Part shown: piece by piece, positions 5,207 to 5,614 of the stretch | How positions within the stretch are numbered: the first letter of the stretch is position 1 | Layout: each line of letters begins with the position of its first letter | From: Candidatus Omnitrophota bacterium | GTDB taxonomy: Bacteria; Omnitrophota; Gorgyraeia; Duberdicusellales; 4484-171 | Assembly (NCBI GenBank): GCA_028702365.1 | Contig: JAQVOZ010000106.1 | Location: forward strand, 1 to 5,614 | Reading direction: 5' to 3' | Length of the DNA stretch: 5,614 nucleotides | Notes under the pieces: generated by a model | What the model was told of the DNA's origin: nothing | Database searches by the model: none | Seen by the model: the letters and a program-made list of their open reading frames with translations, nothing else | Made by a program: the position numbers and the translations under genes

Positions 5207-5614
5207 ATGAATAAAGTTTGTACAGAAGAGGGAGAAAATACTTCAGAAATGGATAAGGCTTATCCATCCAAAAAAAACTGCAAAGGCAATCGTAAATTGA
5301 AACTATCGGAATGTGTTGTTTTTTTTGATTTCGACAATACAATCACACCATTTGATGTCATCGACGATATAGTTGAGCGTTTTTCGATTAATGAAAAATG
5401 GCACAAGATTGAAGAAGATTGGAAACAGGGCAAAATTGGCTCAAAGGAATGCCTTGAAAGGCAATTTAACGAAGTAAGAATCAAAAAAGATGATTTTATC
5501 CGCTACCTTTCAGCGATAAAAATCGACAAATATTTCCCCAAAATTCTGGCATTTCTTAAGCGCCATAAAACTTCCGTTGCTATCGTGAGCGACAGCTCTT
5601 CATTTATTATCGAT
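5207..5614 (+). CDS. HAD-superfamily phosphatase (MtnX/PHOSPHO-like), 3'-truncated by the window edge
   Basis: The frame stays open to the last base; 136 residues are visible. Motif I reads VVFFDFDNTIT: Asp41 is the nucleophile that forms the aspartyl-phosphate intermediate and Asp43 the acid/base. Motif II is in VAIVSDSSSF near the edge, resembling the ISDxNTFF stretch of PHOSPHO-type enzymes. Between them lies a helical cap of the C1 kind: FDVIDDIVERF, WHKIEEDWKQGKIGSKECLERQ, then a run of Lys and Asp. This fits HAD subfamily IB phosphatases such as MtnX or PHOSPHO1/2. The substrate is not readable. Motifs III and IV lie outside the window. The start is uncertain: ATG 5207 is 14 nt after manA without a clear Shine-Dalgarno site, ATG 5249 has a purine-rich stretch about 15 nt upstream, and TTG 5297 begins just before the conserved domain. 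The first 30 or so residues are charged and not part of the domain. Confidence 0.85.
   Translation, partial: MNKVCTEEGENTSEMDKAYPSKKNCKGNRKLKLSECVVFFDFDNTITPFDVIDDIVERFSINEKWHKIEEDWKQGKIGSKECLERQFNEVRIKKDDFIRYLSAIKIDKYFPKILAFLKRHKTSVAIVSDSSSFIID

Noticed and set aside
5260..5484. Minus-strand open frame of 74 codons near the right edge
   Set aside because: It is antisense to the HAD phosphatase, whose DxDNT motif and continuous frame are much stronger evidence.

Overview
This is an AT-rich stretch, densely coded on the + strand, from a diderm (outer-membrane) bacterium. Two lipoproteins with clear lipoboxes and a YdbH/YnbE/YdbL-type envelope module support the two-membrane reading. The small lipoproteins, tight gene packing and protein style recall uncultured lineages such as Candidatus Omnitrophota, but that placement is an impression and was not tested. 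No tRNA, rRNA, CRISPR array or mobile element was seen.

Left block (1-2497), an envelope operon. It opens with the 3' part of an alpha/beta hydrolase whose Ser-Asp-His triad is visible. An 11-nt overlap leads into a short YdbH-like (AsmA-superfamily) inner-membrane protein. An ATGA overlap then leads into a lipoprotein that appears to be a natural fusion of YnbE and YdbL (DUF1318). Four bases further on comes a small coiled-coil lipoprotein of unknown function. In E. coli, YdbH (inner membrane) and YnbE (outer-membrane lipoprotein) form a bridge thought to carry phospholipid across the periplasm, and YdbL modulates it. Here the same three functions appear to be packed into two genes, with an extra lipoprotein added.

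Spacer (2498-2636). It holds a weak terminator-like structure at the end of the left operon. It also holds a good sigma-70-type promoter (TTGATA, 17-bp spacer, extended-minus-10 TGCTATATT) and a leader in which a Shine-Dalgarno-like GGAGG can pair with the run of pyrimidines before it.

Right block (2637-5614), a sugar and phosphate metabolism operon. The first gene is the most unusual in the window. Its N-terminal ~175 residues follow the first AAA+ module of ClpB/ClpC chaperones almost element by element, but the Walker A, Walker B and arginine-finger residues are lost. The rest is an RmlD-like NAD(P)-dependent reductase. A type I mannose-6-phosphate isomerase (manA) follows directly, with a His where the usual Gln metal ligand sits. 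The 5' part of a HAD-superfamily phosphatase with a DxDNT motif then runs off the window. Co-transcription suggests a shared role in making or recycling an activated or reduced sugar, but the substrates cannot be read from the sequence.
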